A stretch of 64,000 bases of DNA, taken from assembly GCA_964036045.1 (NCBI GenBank), contig OZ038379.1, positions 84,869,178 through 84,933,177 on the forward strand. The letters run 5' to 3'. This DNA comes from Eutreptiella sp. 'Long Island Sound 2002'. Lineage: Eukaryota; Euglenozoa; Euglenophyceae; Eutreptiales; Eutreptiaceae. Positions 61,166 to 64,000 of this stretch are shown here, in pieces. The first letter of the stretch is position 1; every line of letters starts with the position of its first letter. A program made the position numbers and the translations under genes. Under the pieces are notes generated by a model, which was not told the DNA's origin, made no database searches, and saw nothing but the letters and a program-made list of their open reading frames with translations.

Positions 61166-62190
61166 CAGCAACCCCAAGTGCAAGCACACTTTCAGTCTCC
61201 CCCACCCGGGCCACGTACGGGCGTCACCTTCAGCAGCGACTTCAAGAACGGAATTTGGCCCAACCAAAACAGCACCATTTGCGCCCAAGGGCCCGACTGG
61301 GCATGGCTGAAGGACGTGACACCGGCCTACCTCTTCGAGGTGGCCTTCTACAAATTCTGGCGCCAAAGGGCCACGGCCATTGCCAAGATCCCAGACGGAG
61401 CCGTGAAACCCTCCTGGCATGACGAGAGCATTACTGGCCACTGGTGGAGTCTGGCGAACCTGTTGAACCCCTCCGTGCCAACCCAAGAAGGACAAGCTGC
61501 CTGTGGACACTGCAAGGTGGAGGAGTACGAGCTGCTGTTCTCGTGCTGGGCAAGTTATGGGTGGGGTCACGTTCGGACCCACACGCCTCCGGGTGCCACC
61601 GCAAAGACCATCCACCACTTCTACTTCAACAAGGACCCACCGAGCTTCATCAACGCAACCGACGCGGGGGCAATGGCCTTCAAGAACGAGTGCGCCTCGG
61701 TGAGAAGTGCGGGTGCCAGTTTGCTGCGGGGGTCAGCCAAGAAAGGAGCCAGTGCCGCAAGGGCACTTGCAACCGGCGCCAAAGTCAAAACCACGGCGGT
61801 CAAGGACGAGGAGCAGCCGCAGCAGCAGCAAGTGCAGCAGCAGCAGCTCCAACAGCAGGCAGCCGTGCAGCAGGCAACACTGCAGCTGCTCCGGCAGCAG
61901 CAGCGGGTGCATGGGATGCAGCGTTCTAGGGCGTGGTGCGGAACCCCTAGTTAGAACGCAATTTCTGGAACACCCACCTACCCTCAATTTTGGGGCAAAC
62001 CACCTAAAAAAATGGATTCAGCACCCTCAAAAACCCCCCATCCCCTTTCTTTCCCCACATAACCCTCATTGTAGGGGTGGTTTTTGGGGGGGGGGTCAAA
62101 GAGTTAGAGCACAGTTAGAACAGAGTTAGAACGCAGTTAGAGCACCTTGCTCTAACTAGTTATCGCGCTAGTTATCGCGCGATAACTCAG

Positions 62191-62742
62191 TTATCGCGTA
62201 GGTATCGTGTTGTGGGTGAGGGGTTGGGGGAACCAACCATCTGACTTCCCCTTCCCCTTACCCGGTCGGATCCTTACCTTCTGGACACTACTCATGAGGG
62301 GGCTGTGGGGCTTCTCCTTCCTCCCCCCAGCCCCCACCCCCCCCGCATCCTCCTCCTCCTCCTCCACTTCCTCCTCCTCCTCCTCCTGACCCACATATAG
62401 GGTCGTCTTCGTCCCCGCACCCTTCTCGGCATGAGCGGTGATGGACTCCACCACGGCGTCCACATCCTCGGTATGAAGCTGGATCAAAAATCCAGCAACC
62501 CCTTGATTTACCTCTAGCAACTCGAAGATGTAGTTGCTGAGAACCAGGGGGTCTCGCTTGTCCGCCATGAAGGGGGACTTATGGACAAGGAGTCCAAAGT
62601 CCACACCATGTTCAAAGCGGGTCGCCACAGGGCGCCTCACATTGGCATCACCCATCGTAAACCCCTCAGGACCGCCAAGGCGACGGACCCCAAGGAGCTT
62701 TTGATGGTGCTCGCACCAAGTGTGGGCAGCAGCAAGGGCCAT
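62191..62742 (-). pseudogene. Family-B cargo gene, N-terminal part within MITE 2
   Basis: ATG at 62742 starts MALAAAHTWCEHHQKLLGVR. It matches T4's 51617-51190 almost residue for residue (FEHGVDFGLLVHKSPFMADK, LEVNQGVAGFLIQLHTEDVD), with a longer Glu run (VEEEEEDAGG) and an uninterrupted frame through the Gly/Lys linker that is frameshifted in T4. It ends in terminal sequence (QPLTHNTIPTR). No oxygenase domain. It shows what the intact N-terminal domain looks like. Confidence 0.55.
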
Positions 62743-62799
62743 TATCAAAGAATACGAAGGCTTTGAGAGCTACAGCGAAAAGGGGAAACATAAAATGAA

Positions 62800-62945
62800 G
62801 CGCGATAACTCACGCGATAACCCACGCGATAACTAGGTTATCGCGCGATAACCCCCGCGATAACCCCCGCGATAACTAGGTTATCGCGCGATAACCCACG
62901 CGATAACTAGTGCTCTAACCCCGTTCTAACCCCGCGATAACTAGT
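62800..62945. repeat. Family-B palindromes in MITE 2
   Basis: Tandem CACGCGATAACTAGGTTATC and GGTTATCGCGCGATAACC units, followed by GCTCTAACCCCGTTCTAAC. Same order as 39735-39870 and 51675-51830. Confidence 0.85.
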
Positions 62946-63074
62946 TAGAGCACACAAAGATCAAATCGCAAAAAGTGCAAAACGGGCAATATCGAGCAAA
63001 CGAAACATGGAAGGCACATTGTTGCATCATAGTGCACCCATGTAACATGTGAAATTCCGGGTTCCAACCATATT

Positions 63075-63443
63075 CCTTTGTCTACAGAAGCGCCATTTTT
63101 GGGCTTCCACTGACCATACCTGCTAGTACGTTATCCCCGTAAGCTAGGAGAACGCGCAGAACGCGGATAACGCTCCGGAACGCCCCGGAACGCGGATAAC
63201 GCGGAGAACGTGGAAAACGCTTCCAGAAGCATGTGCGGAAGCACTGAAGCAGAACGCGGAGAACGCGGATAACGCGTAAAACACAGCACACCTATGTTGG
63301 GGGGGCCGCGTCCTCACAGTTGGGTATCCAGCCTACGCGGTTGGTCCACCCCAGGTTTCGCACTGGTCCCCATGGGTGGGGATGGCAGAGGCTTGGCGGC
63401 CATGACCTTCTCGATCCTACCACGGCCGCCTCCGCCACCCCGT
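63075..63443. repeat. Terminal region of a piggyBac-like element with CGCGGATAACGCG repeats
   Basis: CCTTTGTCTACAGAAGCGCC starts immediately after the broken MITE. At 63150-63285 the units GAACGCGGATAACGC and GCGGAGAACG recur six to eight times. This is the side downstream of the transposase stop, as expected for a 3' end. CCTTTG after a TTAA remnant fits piggyBac-type termini, but the second terminus lies outside the window. Confidence 0.5.
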
Positions 63444-64000
63444 CTACTGCACGCTAAAGGAGAAGTTCTCCAACGTATCGTCCTCTATGCTCCCTCTAGC
63501 GTCCTCCGCTTCCTCCTCTTCTTCCTCCTCATCGCTATCCGCCTCCTCCTCGTCCTCGCCGTCCGCTTCCGGGTCGTCCTCCCCGGCGTCCCCCTCTTGA
63601 GTCTCCTGGCTAAGGGGCGGCTCGCTTCCCTCGGCGTCCTCCGTGCCCGTTGTAGTGATCCCCTGCGCGGGTGCAAAGCATTGCACATGCAACGGGGTGT
63701 CCGGGCATCCGCTACACACGTATTGTGTGCGGCCTTTGCCGCAATGTGCACAAGTGCGCCGTTGGGCGCCGGCAACGGGGACGTGGATGTTGCGGCGCGG
63801 CTGCGCATCGGTACAGTACCGGCGGCGAAGGAGGGCCCACTGCCACTCCCACATGCTATCCGTGCCACGGCACCTTTCTAGGGCGCGGCAGGTTGCAAAC
63901 GCGTTGGCCGTGGCGTATCGCAGCAAGAAGCCTCGCACGGCTTGCGACCAGGACATCTGCCTTCCCAAGAGGCGCATCTGCAACGCCATCTGGTTGGCAG
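63444..64000 (-). CDS. piggyBac-like transposase, C-terminal part (runs off the window)
   Basis: The frame is open to the window edge and ends at 63444. It reads ANQMALQMRLLGRQMSWSQA, VRGFLLRYATANAFATCRAL, then a Cys/His finger RTCAHCGKGRTQYVCSGC followed by PLHVQCF (CX2C...CX2C...HX2C), and a long Glu/Asp tail. The first part corresponds to SIKSWRRAVLAFIIRYRIVD in the 27.7-kb gene, and both end in a Cys-rich finger, so they are relatives. piggyBac transposases bind their termini with such a C-terminal finger and cut at TTAA. The acidic C-terminal extension is unusual. Confidence 0.55.
   Translation of the reverse strand, partial: ANQMALQMRLLGRQMSWSQAVRGFLLRYATANAFATCRALERCRGTDSMWEWQWALLRRRYCTDAQPRRNIHVPVAGAQRRTCAHCGKGRTQYVCSGCPDTPLHVQCFAPAQGITTTGTEDAEGSEPPLSQETQEGDAGEDDPEADGEDEEEADSDEEEEEEEAEDARGSIEDDTLENFSFSVQ

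Larger units (their letters stand above)
53370..61920 (+). mobile_element. T5: DNA transposon with TAGCGCGCGCTA repeats (right end not found)
   Basis: GCGCGCGCTA and TAGCGCGC units cluster at 53375-53460, 53825-53920, 60285-60365 and, as GTGCGCACTAC and GCGTGCTAC variants, 60745-60845. The plus-strand cargo is a transposase of the T8 type (53530-54416 and 59826-60285) and a Q-rich gene (60582 onward). T1' is inserted in the transposase and a 450-bp segment beside it is inverted. I cannot identify the right terminus: the Q-rich gene is interrupted by a family-B MITE at 61921 and its continuation is not visible. Confidence 0.5.
60582..61920 (+). pseudogene. T5 accessory gene: Gln-rich protein with one intron
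   Basis: ATG at 60582 (MQPVGWGYPPPAAPPTT). The GT-AG intron 60741-60874 (134 nt, containing GTGCGCACTAC variants of the T5 repeat) is removed in frame: MQPQ joins QLTQLSPTQPLWPAPQ. A TAG at about 61058 sits where the surrounding CAG run predicts Gln. Then come polyQ, and a compact region with GVTFSSDFKNGIWPNQNSTI, WLKDVTPAYLFEVAFYKFW, then AACGHCKVEEYELLFSCWAS and KTIHHFYFNKDPPSFINATD. CGHC plus a later Cys/His set suggests a zinc site. A second polyQ stretch is cut by MITE 2 at 61921. Function unknown; it occupies the accessory-gene position seen in other elements here. Confidence 0.5.
61921..63074. mobile_element. Family-B MITE 2, right end missing
   Basis: The left TIR TGGGATGCAGCGTTCTAGGG starts at 61921 after a CA. 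The first 230 bp match the T4 left end (AATTTTGGGGCAAACCACCT, GGGGTGGTTTTTGGGG). From 62255 on it matches the T4 right portion. The similarity ends at CCAACCATATT (63074), about 45 bp short of the right terminus, exactly where T4 has the sequence TTAA, and piggyBac-type sequence starts. Confidence 0.8.

Overview
The window looks like intergenic heterochromatin of a eukaryotic nuclear genome, probably a protist or alga. It has spliced genes with short GT-AG introns, long microsatellites, homopolymer runs, and a fragment of eukaryotic-type large-subunit rRNA. Two Penelope-like retroelements carry their GIY-YIG endonuclease upstream of the reverse transcriptase. That arrangement is known from the Naiad/Chlamys clade, whose Chlamys branch was described in green algae, so a green-lineage alga is a reasonable guess, but nothing here proves it. 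I found no clear, intact, low-copy host gene. Nearly all 64 kb is transposons nested inside transposons.

Layout. A DNA transposon here called E1 (796-23824, family A) holds a dioxygenase-like gene and the end of a transposase gene. It has been split by three later insertions: a fold-back element T9 (2185-10150, itself broken by a LINE fragment and 3.9 kb of minisatellites), T1 (10524-17418) and T8 (18000-22632). A second, inverted family-A copy (T6, 23825-26245) abuts it and preserves the dioxygenase gene better. A possible unknown multi-exon gene follows (26282-27394). Next is a piggyBac-like transposase gene into which a Penelope-like element (PLE1, about 28498-35717) has inserted, with a roughly 600-bp duplication of the target on both sides. 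A tRNA-like unit and a 477-bp family-A MITE follow. Element T3 (about 37815-41245) contains a family-B MITE. A second Penelope-like element (PLE2, about 41357-52858) contains the near-complete family-B transposon T4 (47421-52003). T5 (from about 53370) carries a spliced transposase gene, a copy of the T1 family (T1', 54454-59371, carrying an rRNA fragment and microsatellites instead of a transposase), and a Q-rich gene. The window ends in a family-B MITE (from 61921) that runs into a second piggyBac-like element (63075 to the edge).

How the parts relate. T1, T3, T4 and family A share a recurrent gene set: a DDE-type transposase with an internal CxxC and an ExxH(R)xLK region, and a second gene with a 2-oxoglutarate/Fe(II) dioxygenase-like barrel or its N-terminal region, sometimes joined to a coiled coil. 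T5 and T8 carry a second transposase family. Every family also has its own short palindromic repeat: TTCGTACGAA in T1, TTGGCGCGCCAA in T3, GGTTATCGCGCGATAACC in family B, TAGCGCGCGCTA in T5, TTCATAA half-sites in T8, CTAGAAC half-sites in T9, and TTTTGCGY-RCGCAAAA in family A. The repeat sits at the ends and, in T5 and T8, inside introns as well. Pairing a transposase with a DNA-modifying-type dioxygenase recalls the KDZ-TET/JBP association described in fungi and some algae, but that family assignment is my inference. Most genes are decayed by frameshifts at homopolymers, single stops or insertions. T4 and the two PLE open frames are the best preserved.
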